DNA of 64,000 bases from Zygnema cylindricum (taxonomy: Eukaryota; Streptophyta; Zygnematophyceae; Zygnematales; Zygnemataceae). A program made the position numbers and the translations under genes. The notes under the pieces were generated by a model, which was not told where the DNA came from, did not search any database, and saw nothing but the letters and a program-made list of their open reading frames with translations. The stretch is taken from NCBI GenBank assembly GCA_037447655.1, contig JBBHKE010002409.1:1-64000 (forward strand), read 5' to 3'. Position 1 is the stretch's first letter. Every line of letters begins with the position of its first letter. Below are positions 1 through 11,519 of the stretch, in pieces.

Positions 1-125
1 TCACAAGCGTAAGTTACGATTTCGTCCTTACAGACATAGGGACACTTGAACACCGGGTCCGGCGGATCCGCGCTAAAATACAAAGTAATTTCGCTAAGTT
101 ACAAGTACATGGGGACACACCCTTA
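1..125 (+). repeat. Right end of a group 1 inverted-repeat element
   Basis: The segment ends in a terminal sequence reading acatggggacacaccctta. The same end, preceded by a similar cgctaaaa-taca-aagt-gctaagtta stretch, recurs at about 1240-1363 and 19160-19292. The left end lies outside the window. This is a non-autonomous DNA transposon fragment with no coding capacity. Confidence 0.6.
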
Positions 126-587
126 GTCTAAAAGGATTCATACGCAAGAATCATCAATTCTAATAAATGTATGTTCATTCCACTAAATAAAGTACAGAAC
201 GCTAAACCAAAGTACTAGACTGATAGCGTAGCAAATAGGACTATAAAAGTAGTGTAGATAACAACAAGTAGTGTAGAATGCTTTAAGAGCACTTACTATA
301 TATAAACATGTGTGAGTAACAATTAAAATGGAAAACTAAAAAGCGTTCGGTTTGAAAATAGTCTGGGCCATTAGGGTCAAAGTAAAAAAAAAACAAACGA
401 ATCTTAAATAACGTGACCAACAAAGGATTACAATACCCACCCCTTTGAAAACACTACACAATTTTATGCCAAGTACGGATGTCAAAAATATTTGAGAAAC
501 ACCAAGGTTGGGCAAAGGCCCGACCAACAACCAAAAAAAGGTACAAATTTAAAACTATAGGGTGACGGTGAGTTGTAAGGCGACTTC
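126..587. other. AT-rich intergenic DNA, nothing recognised
   Basis: Only short open frames rich in rare residues are present. I see no domain, no RNA gene and no repeat that I can place. Confidence 0.5.
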
Positions 588-1363
588 TTAGGGTGCGTCT
601 CCATGTGCCTAAGTAAGGGTTTTTTTCTGTCGTTTTCCAGTAAAACTTAGAGCCGTACCGCGTAAGTTTCAACCGTACAAAAAAATAGAAAAAATGAGAA
701 GTACATTTTGCGTCAAGATGTACTACATGTTGTCGTTTGGTGTTCTTCGACCCACGGTCACGCCAAAAAATGTCATCTTCAAACTTTTCTTTAAAACACA
801 GGGAAGATGTGTTTTAAAACAAATTTTTTTCGAAAAATAAATAGAAACACGTGGTCGCACGTGTAAAAAAATATTAAAAAATTTCAAAAGAATTCAAACG
901 ACGACGAAAAGTGCACGATCCGCTATGTTTTGTCCGTTTGCGTTAATGTACGACAAAGCAAAGTACACAATTTGTTTGGTTTTGTTCGTTTGCGCTTGGT
1001 ACGGATTTTATTTCGCCAGGGGTCTCAAGATCCGATGCCATTTCACGTCGAGCTGACAAGAGACGCAAAAGCAAATTGCATCTTCTTCAACCGTGAAACG
1101 GCACAGGCTGGATGGCGGTACGTCTACAATGCCACGAAAAGTCATGCGACGTCACACGCAGTTACAAAAAATAACGTGCAACATCACAGATTGTACACTG
1201 TCGACAGCCGTCACGGGCATTGTCGACGTATACAATCGTCACGCCCTTAAGTGACAACTTCGTTTGGTACACATAGGGACGCCTGAAATCCAGGTCCGCC
1301 GGATCTGCGCTAAAAAACAAAGTTTTTTCGCTAAGTTATAACTACATGGAGACACACCCTTAA
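588..1363 (+). mobile_element. Complete group 1 MITE-like element
   Basis: The left end reads gggtgcgtctccatgt from 591 and the right end reads acatggagacacaccct to 1360. These are inverted repeats of about 16 bp with one mismatch, flanked by TTA on the left and TAA on the right. The left part matches 17259-17345 (the same aagtaagggtttttttctgtc stretch), and the right part matches 1-125 and 19160-19292. At 776 bp with no transposase frame, it must have been moved in trans. The short TTA/TAA flanks would suit a PIF/Harbinger-type or Tc1-like transposase, but I cannot decide between them. Confidence 0.65.
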
Positions 1364-3060
1364 AATATAAGGTTCTCAAAAAAAGTTTTTTCTCGTCAAA
1401 ATTTACTATTTTTGGACGGCGTGGCAATTTTTTACTCTACCGTACATTTTTTTTCCAAATGTACACCTCTACATCGTACGAGAGACGCACGTTTAAGGTA
1501 CGGAACTGTCACGTACCAGTTGCAGCTAAATCTTTACGCTACCAGAACCCTACGACTATTGCGCGAAAAACTGCTCCGATAGGGCTAAAGCCCCCCCGGG
1601 GAAGCGTGCCCTGCTGGAGCTTAGCCCTAATTCCACCTTTCCGCCTTTCCGCCCTTCCGCCTTTCCGCCTTTTCGTGACCTCTAGGGGCGGTCACCAAAA
1701 GAGGTTGAGCATTTATTACGAAAATTGTCTGGCAATCCTAACGTACCAATCAGCACTTTAACACACACGTGCATATCTCCAGTTCGTTGAGCCGGAGTGA
1801 AGAACCAATCAGCACTTCGAGCTCAGCGTGGAGTCCTCCCCTCTTGTCGAGTCTAAAAGCTTGTTGTCAGATCTTGGAGTTATTTGGCAGGTGTACTGCG
1901 CAAGCTAAGATCTCGATCGCGCTGGCAGAGCCTACAGCAAATAACTCTAAGCTTGAGAGATTTTGTGTCGCGTTGGCACCAACGTTTCTTGGAGTCATGA
2001 TTAGGCACGTGTCCTACACGATTGTGTACGGAAAACGGGTATTATTACAGCGTGCACTTCAAGCGTATTCATTCGTCATAACTCGTCTCAGATATGTCAA
2101 GTTTCCTACTGATATTATTTCCCACAGGGCCATGCCATTTGTCAAACAGGAAGTAACGAACAATCATGATTTCTGGGATTCGCACGCCGTCGGATCATAG
2201 CGACCGTCCAAATCGAAACCATATCTTACAGAATCGCCAGCTGTCTGATCTCTAGTCCTCTTTTTTGTACTCTTGTGACGTCAAGCCAATGAAATCCGTT
2301 TTTCCCGTCACAGTTGTCGGATCAAATCGTGATTCTCCAATGAGCTAAATATTTTTTCCCCAAAAAGTAGGTTGTAAAAATAGCACTTTACACACGTTCC
2401 GTACAAAGATTTGTCACTTGCACACTTCCGTATCATAAAACGACCCTCAAAAATTACATCACCGAATCAAGCAACCGATTGCTTGGGTTAATCAACACAC
2501 AGAAAAACGTCACTTTGCACTGTAGCAGACTGAACCTTTGCGCTTGCCTACGTCATTATCCAAGAGTCACACGACGGTGCCGTGCGATATCGACACGCAA
2601 CCGTCTTCCCATTTTCTCCGGATCCTCTTTTTGTCTTTAGTATCTTCAAGATCCGATCTCAGATTCTGTGCGAGTTCCATGCGACTGCTGTTCTTCAACT
2701 ACTTTCTTCCGGACGACTAAGCATACAGCTGGTAGAATTCCGTACCTTGTACCGGCGGCCGCTGTCGCCGAATACGATACCATTCCCCATTCGTACACAA
2801 TATCGTACGACTTTTCGTACAAATTCTCCGTACATCCGCGAAACAAGCTTGCCGCGGCCGTCCAAAGTTTCAAAGGATGTCAATCAGATCAGTCGCCTAA
2901 ATTTTTACCTCAGAATCCATCCTCTATCTTACATCCTTCTCCTCCAAGCGACCCTCTCCCTTACAGCCTGCTACTCTTCCCTTCCCTTCACCCCTAAGTT
3001 GCTTATCCGTCTTCCTAGATGGATTGTCTTCCACCATATCACTCTCTCCCTCTTCCCACC
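1364..3060. other. Intergenic / upstream region of the F-box gene
   Basis: No convincing gene. A short inverted repeat (AGGGCTAA at 1581-1588, TTAGCCCT at 1621-1628) can form a hairpin and is followed by a 9-bp tandem (ccgcctttc-type, about 1631-1674). The open frame at 1769-2200 begins at GTG and shows no domain. From about 2540 onward lies the presumed promoter and 5' UTR of the downstream gene; I see no clear TATA box. Confidence 0.4.
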
Positions 3061-3660
3061 ATGGCCTCCCTCCCTCCCTCCTCCTCCCTCTCCTCCTCTC
3101 ACTCCCCTTCCCCTTCTTCCCCGTCTTCCTCGCACTCCTCCCTCCCCTCCCCCAAACGCCCGCGTCTGTCCATCTCTCTTTCAGAACCATCATCCTCCCC
3201 TTCCCCTTCCCCCTCCTCTACCTCTCCCGTTCCAGCCGTCCCCTCCTTCCTCTCCCTCCCTCCTTTCCCCTCTCTTCCTCCTTTCCCGTCCTCCCTTCCC
3301 CTTCCTCCCCCCTTTCCCCCTTCCTACTCCCTCCCTCTTCCCTCCTCCCTCCCCTCCTCCCTCTCCTCCTCCCTATCTCTCCTATCGCTCTCCCTCACTC
3401 CACTTCTCCCCACCCCTTTCTCCCTCTCTGCACCTCTCTCCCCTCTCTCTCTCCCTCTCCCTCACCCCTCTCCCTCTCCTCCCTTTCTCCCCCCCCCTCC
3501 CTCTCCTCCTCCCCCCTCCCCTCTCCCTCTCCCTTCCCCTCCTCTCCCTCCTCCCTCTCCCACCTCTCCTCCGACCTCCTCTCCCGCATCCTCCACCTCG
3601 CCTCCCTCTCCTCCGGCGTCGCCTGCCTCTCCCGCCTCGCCTGCGTCTCCCCCCTCTGGA
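3061..3660 (+). repeat. Homopyrimidine (CCCTCT)n-like low-complexity tract in exon 1
   Basis: About 600 bp is nearly pure C/T on the plus strand. All three forward frames stay open simply because stop codons need A and G. The tract codes for Ser/Pro/Leu-rich sequence and is the likely site of an indel in the F-box gene. Confidence 0.85.
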
Positions 3661-4824
3661 AGAACCTCTGCTACTCCCGCAGCATGTGGCGCCGCGTGGT
3701 CCTCTCCCCCGCCTGCCTCAGGCCCGGCCTCGAGCGTGTGGCGCCGCGCTGCCATTGGCTGGCGGAGCTGCGGATCGAGGATCCGCGGTGCGAGCTGCAC
3801 ACGCTGCACCCGATCATAGTGGCGGCGGGGGGGGCTCTGAGGGCGGTGGAGATAGACTGCGACAGGGACAGTACGAGCAGGAACGAGGCGAGTATATGCA
3901 GTATACTGTGGATTATAAGGTGAGGAGGGAGGGGGAGGGAGGGAAGGGAGGGAGGGAGGGAGGGAGGGAGGGAGGGAAAGAGGGAGGGAGGGAGGGAGGG
4001 TAGGGGGGGGGCTCAAGTTACGGAGGATTACTGCAGGATTTTAGGTTGATAGCAATTGAATCATTTTATTTTTTTTAGGTTCTGAGGATTACTGATTTAC
4101 TGTGGAAAAAAAATTGCAGGAAACTGCTAATGCCAATTCTTTACGAAATATGAACATAGCAGAAGCTGTATTAAAAGCTGTACTGTTTAAAGAACTTTTT
4201 TTTGCAGTTTTGTGTTGTTATGGGGTGAAAGCAGAAACTTACTCTCAATATCCTCTTGTGTTTTTTGTCTGCAGTTTGTACTGCAAAGGAGTGGAAACTA
4301 TTAAATTGACCTCCGACGGTCGAGAAGGCACCTTCGGTTTCTTGGAAAACAAAGCCATGTGGTATCTCACGGCTGGTTTCCGAAACGTACGGAACTTCTC
4401 CTGTTCTTGTCATAATTCAGTTACAAAGCAATCGATTTATCTTATCGTCATCGCTTGGCGAGAGCTGACCAGTCTCAAGATTCACTGTGGAAGCCTGCAA
4501 ATGGAAGATCTTATGGCTTTGAAGAAGTGTTATACTCTTCGGAGACTCGAAATAGTTGGAGCCAAACCAGGATTGATAGTTCCACAAACCTGGGATGCTG
4601 TGATGCACCGCGAGCTCGAGGAAATTGTGTTTACGAAATCGGTTTGTTCGGCAAATGATGTGTTGCAGTTGATTAAACTGTGTCCGGCTCTAAGGGTTGT
4701 GAGAGTCAACTTTTGTAACTCTGCGGGAGGCGTTCAGCAGGAGCAGCTGGCTCTAAGAGAAGGACTAATGACTTTGCAAAGTCGTCTGGCTGGGCGACAC
4801 GTGGCACTGAGGCTGGGAGACTGA
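3061..4824 (+). CDS. F-box / leucine-rich-repeat protein, two exons, N-terminal frame discontinuity
   Basis: The predicted product is an F-box protein, the substrate-recognition subunit of an SCF ubiquitin ligase. Exon 1 runs to 3919 and exon 2 spans 4275-4824. The donor AAG|GTGAGG (3917-3925) and acceptor TTTTTTGTCTGCAG (to 4274) join in phase 2 without a stop. The F-box (about 3564-3700) carries LSSDLLSRILHLASL, then RLACVSPLWKNL and a conserved-looking MWRRV. After the splice come LYCKGVETIKL and further LRR-like strands (LTSLKIHCGSL, LRRLEIVGAKP, LRVVRVNFC), with a stop at 4822-4824. The F-box frame has no upstream ATG. The best start (caccATGGCc at 3061) lies in another frame that encodes a sensible Ser/Pro-rich N terminus with a PKRPRL nuclear-localisation-like motif. 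One base too few, or two too many, in the CT tract between about 3220 and 3550 would reconcile them. This may be an assembly error or a real frameshift. Confidence 0.7.
3922..4008 (+). repeat. (GGGA)n purine tract at the 5' end of the intron
   Basis: A run of ggga units starts directly after the donor site. It is potentially G-quadruplex or triplex forming. It contrasts with the pyrimidine-only exon just upstream, so transcript composition flips from CU-rich to GA-rich near the splice donor. Confidence 0.85.
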
Positions 4825-5700
4825 GAAGAAAAAGATTGGAGAAAGGAAAGGGAGGAGTTGCAGGAGTTGCAGGAGTTGCAGAGAGAGTCTGGAGGAGTGA
4901 GAGTCTGGAGGAGGTTTTTTAGGTCTTCTTTTTGTGTCTAGTGATTCTTTTTTTATTATTATTGTTTGTTAGAAGTGAAGCGGAGGTAGTCATGTAATTA
5001 GTTGAAGCGGAAAGAAGTGGTAAATTTTTTCTTTATGTCTTTAAATTGTTTATCTTTTTCATTCTTGAGAAATTTTAGTTTGATTATGTTCTTGTGAAAT
5101 CTTGTTAAAGTGTAACAGAGTTATTTATCTTATAACCTGGAGTTAGAAAAGGTTTTTTTTTTTTTTTCCCTTTCTTGTTTTAAAAAATGGAGTCGATGCT
5201 TGGGGAATAGCACAATACTCGAGAATGGCTATAAACGTCAGCCTTAGGGAAATATCGTTTAATTTTTAGATTTGTGATGCGTGAGGTAGTGTCAAATGTT
5301 TTTTTAGGATTTTTTTTGTTTTTAACTTGTTGAGTTTGGTATAGAAGTTTGTTAGTTTTTGAGTTTTAAAGTCTTAAAGTTGATATTCTGAAATGGAGAG
5401 CTACTTTTATTAATTCTATGTCAGAAGATTCCCTCTGTCACAGTCTCGCTGTCTTTTTTAGTAGATGTCAATTGATCTTCCAAAATAAAATTGATTGTCT
5501 TCGCGGGTGCTTTGTATTTCACTTTATTTCTTATATTTAATTTCAGTTTTTACCCTCGTACTTTGTTCCTGTAGTGGTCTCATGGACTTTTCACTGTTTA
5601 AAAAAAATATATATAATATATATGCAATTTTTGCTGTACTTTTGTGACTGCAGGAGTTGCAAGTAACTCCGGGAGTTGCAAAAGTGAAGCAAAACCCGCA
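4825..5700 (+). other. Presumed 3' UTR and downstream region of the F-box gene
   Basis: GA-rich sequence follows the stop codon and includes three tandem ggagttgca units (4853-4881). The same 9-mer recurs at 5651-5680. A possible polyadenylation signal aataaa lies in ccaaaataaaattg near 5483. T-rich stretches surround it. No coding signal is visible. Confidence 0.45.
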
Positions 5701-6384
5701 CAACTTTTTTTTATCCTTTTGTCAAACTCCTGGTTTTTATAATTTTTGAAGGAGAAACGACAAATAATCGTCAGTTTGCGTTATAGAATGTAGCTTTGCT
5801 GGTTTTACACTTTTACTGGAACGCCTGGAAGTTGTTTCATTTCTTGAAAAACAAGTGGTTAACTGAACATGGTGGCAGTAGGGTAACTTATCCTCACGGG
5901 AGGGTGAATTGTACAGTTCTATCATTACGTACGACGACTGCAAAACTGTACGAATCGTACGATCTATTCTTGAAAACGAGGGTTAATGCGTATTAAGTAT
6001 CAACGCTTTATGACCACACGTATATGCGGTAACTGCATTGACGGGATTGGCCCTAAAGTTGTTGTTGGGGAAACTGTACAGTTTTTGGGTTAATCGTACG
6101 GAAATAAATCATGCAGCTGAACGAACTGTACGATTTGCTCTAAAAAATTCGGGTAATGTAATTGCTGGCCAGTCGGAATTGCCGGTTTCCAGTTTTTGGA
6201 ACCGGCGGGATTCCCGGTTTTGCTCGCCGACCATTTTTTGGTGTTATAAAATGGTTCTTTTTTTACTGGAAGTTTGGAGCAGTTAAAGTTCATAGAAACT
6301 CTAAAAGAGTGACTGGAAAAAACAAAATTACTTCCTCCGATAAAATTATCGGAATCGGTAAAAATTTGTGCTAGAAAACCATAG
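5701..6384. other. Intergenic, no gene recognised
   Basis: Short open frames only, with several cgtacg/gtacag words. Nothing can be assigned. Confidence 0.4.
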
Positions 6385-6681
6385 CTTAAAAGTAGGCGTT
6401 TTTATGGTAGGCCTTTGGTCGACGCCTTTATCGTAAGTTGTGCTATGGGCTTTTCAAGTGATCTTTTTAGATCGTTACTTTGATCAGCAACCGTCCGATC
6501 GTCCGAATCTGATGGTGTAAATATTTTTTTTTGGTCCGAATGTTTTAATCGGTCCAATTTTTGGTCCGAATGTTTAAATTGGTCCGAATAGGTCCGAATA
6601 CAATATGGGTCTTAAGGTCATATTGTATGTTTTGCATACAATAGGCATATTGTATGGGCCTACTTTCACCTACTTTTGAAC
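6385..6681 (+). mobile_element. Group 3 MITE copy
   Basis: The left end reads gcttaaaagtaggcg and the right end cacctacttttgaac, an imperfect terminal inverted repeat. The interior (ttatggtaggcctttggtcg, then tccgaataggtccgaatac and catattgtatg words) matches 35575-35872 nearly throughout, and 15038-15486 in the opposite orientation. No coding capacity. Confidence 0.7.
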
Positions 6682-7032
6682 AATGCAGAAAACCAATGGA
6701 TGTGCCCATGTGAACAAATATCGGGTTTTTTCTGTCGTTTTTCAAATATTCAGCCCGCAACTAGGAAATCTTTTGCCGTACGAAAAAATTGTAAAAACCA
6801 GAGTGCAATGAATATCATCTTCATATATCTGAATGGACTCAAATTTTGGCGTTTTCTGAACCCATTTTGGCGTTCTCCTCTTTTCGACCAACGATCACTC
6901 GATTCCAGCTCATAAAAAAACATTAACCGGAATCACCTCGTGATGTGATTTTAGTTAAAGTATCACTTGAGCAGCAAATAGTAAAGCAACGCACGTGCCA
7001 CACGAATGTGAAACTTTTAGAACGAGGGAGAG
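6682..7032. other. Intergenic, nothing recognised
   Basis: AT-rich DNA between two MITE copies. No coding or structural signal. Confidence 0.35.
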
Positions 7033-7503
7033 TAAACCGTGAATCGCTATTAGCATTAAGATATGTGCAAAAACAATTAGTGTTATTAATATTAACAAGG
7101 CTTTTCGCAAAAAAAAAAGTTACGCTCATTTATTCATAAATCTAATTTGGGTACATTTTCCCCATAGTGTAGCCACCGTAGCCCGTGTTCACATAGACAA
7201 CGTTTGAACATGTGAGAACAGGTTCGCGTGGCGTTCGACCGTCTTTATCAGTGAAAATCAAATCTGAGTGCACTTATTCGTATCGACGCACTCACTTTCG
7301 CGTGTCGACGCTTTTATCTAACACACTTTTTGTACAATAGTATCAAATAACGAGCAATTTTAGTACAGACTGGCATATTTCGTACACTACAATATTTATA
7401 GTTGTCCAACTTATAGCTATCAACGCTCATTCGACAGCGCCTATATTAAAGTAAAAAACAAAAAAAAGTTATTAATTCTATTTTAGGTTCGAGGGTCAAA
7501 ATT
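7033..7503 (+). mobile_element. Group 4 element (TACACC family), copy 1
   Basis: It starts with taaaccgtgaatcgctattag and continues with ctaatttgggtacatttt, a region with gtcgacgcactcactttcgc words, and attctattttaggttcgagggtc. The same order occurs at 14331-16138 and, inverted, at 11520-12031. The expected right terminus (gattcacggtgta) is missing here, so the copy is truncated. Confidence 0.6.
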
Positions 7504-7554
7504 TGGGGCACCGAATTAGTGTTATTACACTTGTAGCAATTCAAGGTGTACTGT

Positions 7555-8153
7555 ACTCGCTATTTTTCTTTACTGCCCGTCATGCGCATGTGCGAGAAAA
7601 AAATTGCAGGGGTCTCGGACCTCCACTTTCATTTACGGGTCCTTTGCAAAAGTCCAAGCCGTCGTCGCCTTTCCCTCTCCCGCTTACACCACCGCTCCTA
7701 TCTCACTCTTCTTAGAACAAAACACGACAATACTCGTATGAATAGAAAGTGCTCTTAAAAATAATATTTTCGACTACTTCTGGGCTTAGTTTGGTGGCAA
7801 GTTGAGTGAGAGAAGACAAAAAAACTAATTCATGAAGCCATGGTGAAATTTTTTGGAATTGGTGACCTCGACGATGTCACAAGTGGGCATTACGTCATAT
7901 TGTCACAAAACCCATACATCTACAATGTCACAAAAAATTAGACGTTTACAACCGTCGTAATTTTTGTAAATGTCACCAATGCTCGCACGTTTTCTCATCG
8001 TCTACAAAGGACACAAGTTGTACCATGTCCACGACGACAAGAAAGTAAGGATTTTATGTTTGCCCATTGGATATTTGTAAAGTGGTACAAAGAATCCTAA
8101 CTAAAATGCAAAGTGCCACTTTAACTTGTCAGTTACATGAGCACACCCCCTAA
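7555..8153 (-). mobile_element. Group 1 variant element, truncated, minus orientation
   Basis: The right end reads ttacatgagcacaccccc (about 8133-8150). Reversed, this matches the left end of the element at 16288. The inner regions also correspond in reverse complement: tcacaagtgggcattacgtc with 16520-16580, and tttacgggtcctttgcaaaa with 16795-16825. The second terminus is not found near 7555. Confidence 0.55.
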
Positions 8154-8876
8154 AAACCTTAAAACCCTCAACTGCTCTTATGATCCTTAAAACACCCCAA
8201 AAACTCCTAAAATCCTCGGAGAAACCATGGAAGGCTGTGGAGTACAGAGAGGAGAGTTCAAACTGGAGGCTGTATAAAAAATTCCAACGGTTGAGAACTT
8301 CATTACTTTTTTTAAGGTTATCTCGCGGTTTTAAGACAAAATGAAGAACTCTGAACTCGTGTAGTGTTGTATATTAACTGCATTTCCTCCAAATACTACA
8401 CGCGCTCTATTCTCGACTTTTGTCACTTCAGTATCGTGTTGGAAATTCACAATTTGGGGTGAAGAAATCACATGGAGGCAAGAAAAAAAGTACCTTGAAC
8501 CGTATATATCCAAACAAATGATATGGATGGCCAAGGTTTAAGGATTGCAGGGTCTTCGTGTCACTTTCCAAGGTACAAACTTACATTGCTCATCGTTGTT
8601 AAAGTTAGTAACACTCAAACACACCTTTAATTTTTTGGACGAAAACCGTAATTGTGTTACAAACATTATTAAGAAAAGAGTAGAGTACAAGCTGCCACGC
8701 CTTCTTTCGTTAATTAGTGTTATCAAGCATTTTCAATCCTTTAACGTTGATAATGGTGAATTGTGTGAGTCATTGTGTAATATTGTAAACACATATATTT
8801 CATCGATTCAATACGACAACTCTTACACACTATTAAATTGAGGCGGTGTCACGGTCAAAAGCAATAGTACGTTACA
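8154..8876. other. Intergenic, one weak open frame
   Basis: A 98-codon frame (8545-8841, +) has plausible composition but no recognisable family, no splice context and no neighbour support. I do not call it a gene. Confidence 0.35.
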
Positions 8877-9902
8877 TGTTGAAACTCGAGGTTTTATTCT
8901 ATTTTCTAGGTCAGAATGTAGAAAACTAAAGGGTCTTGTTTGAGAGTCAAGCTCTGCCTTTCTCTCTCTCCAGTCCCCCTTACTTCTCATAGTCATTGAA
9001 GACTGGTGAGAGAGAGCTAGAGCCATGGCTGCCTGAGTAGCCAGAAGAAGATAGGGAGATCAACCCTTGCAAAAAGGCTGACGAAAGAAGGATTTGATCT
9101 TGGTCTCTACAGACTGTCGGACTAGTCGACCATCTTATCTTATAGTCTAGTACCTGTGTTGGGATATATAAGATTTGATAAATATATAAATAGATACAAG
9201 TGGACTAAGTCGATTGACAGAATTATGAGATTGTAACATAGATTCAATTAGGTATTTTGCACACCCACGGATAACACGAAATTCAGTGGTGCGAACACTT
9301 AATTTCAACAGAGCGAAGTAAAAGCCAATTAACATCGGGCGGCTCCCATCCAAGCCGACGTTGCGGAATGGTCGCCTTGGCTGTTTTCGGTCGTCACGTC
9401 ATCGGACACCACGTGGCACCGTATCAGTCGATGGCAGACTTTGCGGGAAATCTGGAGACAAGTCTCGAGGTGACGGGCGTCCTCTCCATGGCCATGTCGT
9501 ACACTGGCCGTATAGTATGTATAGCGACAGTAGTACCTTCATGTACTGTACATTCATTTCATTTGATCCGTACCTCAGTACTATGAGGTTTTAAAGAGGG
9601 GTTTAGAACTTAGAGATTTTGGGTAGGTAGTTGCCTCTCTCCCATAGAGCTTGTATAAAAACCGACATCTTTGCCTTTTTATAATTAATCGCGTGGTTGG
9701 GCGTTTTGAGCAATTATTTTTGCATTGAGCCTTATTCTCAATTATTCTCACATGTTTCCAGCCTTCACAGAGGTGAAGGCAGCCAGAGTCATTGCCTGCC
9801 AGGGTGATAGTTGTTTGAAGAGGAAGGGAGGCATTTAAAATTATCCTAGAGGCTTCAAGTAAGCTGCATATTCTGTGTATCAATGGAGGTCACAGAATTA
9901 CA
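8877..9902 (+). mobile_element. Solo copia LTR, diverged relative of the 39-45 kb element's LTR
   Basis: It begins TGTTGAAA and ends cacagaattaca. Landmarks appear in the same order as in the LTR at 39322: the ctctctccagt region with a cagtcactgaag-like motif, gccatggctgcct, a ccacgtgg box (9409-9416), then ctctctcccatagag, and finally ctgtgtatcaatggaggtcacagaatt. No gag or pol follows, so it is a solo LTR left by LTR-LTR recombination. I see no convincing target-site duplication, so it is old or rearranged. Confidence 0.65.
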
Positions 9903-11159
9903 ACTCATGTGATTTACACATCGCGACGTCAATAGAATTTAAATATTAGAGAAAATGACATCATATATATACAAATATGATATTTAGCAATATTTTCAAA
10001 CACGTGTCAGGTGAGACGAGGGGACATCAATATTTTAGTGGATCAATTTTTTTTCCTTGTGATCCAAAATTAGGGTGACCTTTAATCACCATGGAAGTTA
10101 CATACATCATGAATCGTTGTTTTAGGAAAAAATAACTCAGCATATGGAAAACAATAGCTTCATGAATGTTATTTTGCGTGTAATTACCTAACCAACATTA
10201 ACATTAAACACAATAAGTTAGATTATCTACATATTCCCACAGTTAGCGACTATAATATATGTTCACGTCTTTAACATTTGAACATGTGGTAAAGTGGTCT
10301 TGCGATTTCCCACGTCTTTTTTACAATGATCAAATTTGAGTATGCTTTCTCGTGTCATCGTTGTCATCTAACACTTTAAAGTATTTTTGTACGAGTTGTT
10401 AACGTAAAGTTACTTAATTATTTACAAGCCTCTTTGACCACACCGCATAGTATTATCAACGTTAACGATTTATTAGTTTTTATACAAAAGTGAAGGTTAG
10501 AGTATTAACCTAGTGAAAGGGAACGTGGCTTATTGTATCTTAGGTATTTAAATAGTGTTGCGAACAATATTTTTTTGATTTTTGGCAAACAAAGTAGTGA
10601 TTGAACTAGTGTAATTAACATTAATAACGACGAGCAGTGTAGTGGAGTTTTTGTTAATTAACTCATACTTATGTTAATGTAAAGGGAGAAATAGTATTAA
10701 TATGTCTCTTTTAGGTTTAAAGGTCGTAATTCAAGGGCGCTATTATTTTGTAACTAAGGGCTCTCAGCCATAAGCGTTGTTAGTAATCGTACAAACACAT
10801 TTGTTGGCAATAATTTATTGATCACTTATCCATCAGAACGTGCCAACGATGCACCTATCGCCTACAAGCTTTATTGGGACTAGTACCATCGAAGTTCTTA
10901 CTCAGACGTCGAGTATAAACAAATACTTTAAAAGATAAAAGTTTAAATGCCGAATTTGTATGGATAGTAAAATTGATTATTTTTTTAGATCTTTACGTGC
11001 GTACTTTATCACTTTTCTAATTGTGTTTTTATGTTATAAATGCAAATTCCTTTCCACGAAGGTCAATGGATGGCAGAAGCTTTGGCAAAGAGTTTTTCTT
11101 CCGTTTCGGTAGATATCAATCCCCCTTGTTTGAACGCAGATGGCCTTTGCCAATTGTAA
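9903..11159. other. Intergenic DNA with a diverged group 4 remnant
   Basis: From about 10240 to 10740 I see words shared with group 4 copies (ttgaacatgtg, a degenerate tcgtgtcat-gttgtcatctaacac, ttaggtttaaaggtcgtaattc), strongly diverged. The rest is AT-rich with no gene. Confidence 0.35.
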
Positions 11160-11467
11160 GATTGTCATGGCTTGTCCGCCGTGGATCATTTATCTTATTT
11201 CTTGTGTACAAATCGTATACATCTAATATGTGGCTAATTTCCTCCTTTAGAACAGTTGAGGGAACTAGCTAGACATTGGATAGAATGAGTGTTTCCTTTG
11301 ATGACTCAAAATGGACGGTCGACCTTGTCACGAAAAATGTTTGAGTTTTTTGCCAAATTTTCAATAAACATATTATACATAAAAAATGAAAAAAGCAGTA
11401 CGGCTTGGTACAAAAAGGTCCATTTTCAATAAATAACCTATTTTATCTGGATGGAGCTCCACCCTAA
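11160..11467 (-). mobile_element. Group 2 element fragment, minus orientation
   Basis: The right end reads ggatggagctccaccctaa, the inverted form of the group 2 left end. The interior ccgccgtggatcat...acattggatagaatgagtg matches, reversed, the copies at 18213-19026 and 35146. The other terminus is not identified. Confidence 0.5.
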
Positions 11468-11519
11468 AAGTAACAACTATCCGCAGTGTAGTTTATTAGA
11501 TATATTGCATTTCGTCCAC

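Noticed and set aside
1769-2200. 143-codon frame as a gene
   Set aside because: Starts at GTG, has no recognisable domain and no splice or promoter support.
2582-4003. 473-codon frame overlapping the F-box exon
   Set aside because: Stop-free only because the tract lacks A and G; no domain, and it overlaps the better-supported F-box frame and runs into the intron.
4079-4274. Acceptor at tttttttag|gttctg (4078) as the start of exon 2
   Set aside because: Joined to the exon 1 donor it gives an immediate TGA; the acceptor at 4274 keeps the frame and the LRR sequence.
8545-8841. 98-codon frame
   Set aside because: Single uninterrupted frame with no homology that I recognise; no supporting signals.
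8872-9902. TTACA as a target-site duplication of the solo LTR at 8877
   Set aside because: The right-hand TTACA lies within the LTR end as defined by homology to the 39-45 kb element, so it is probably coincidental.
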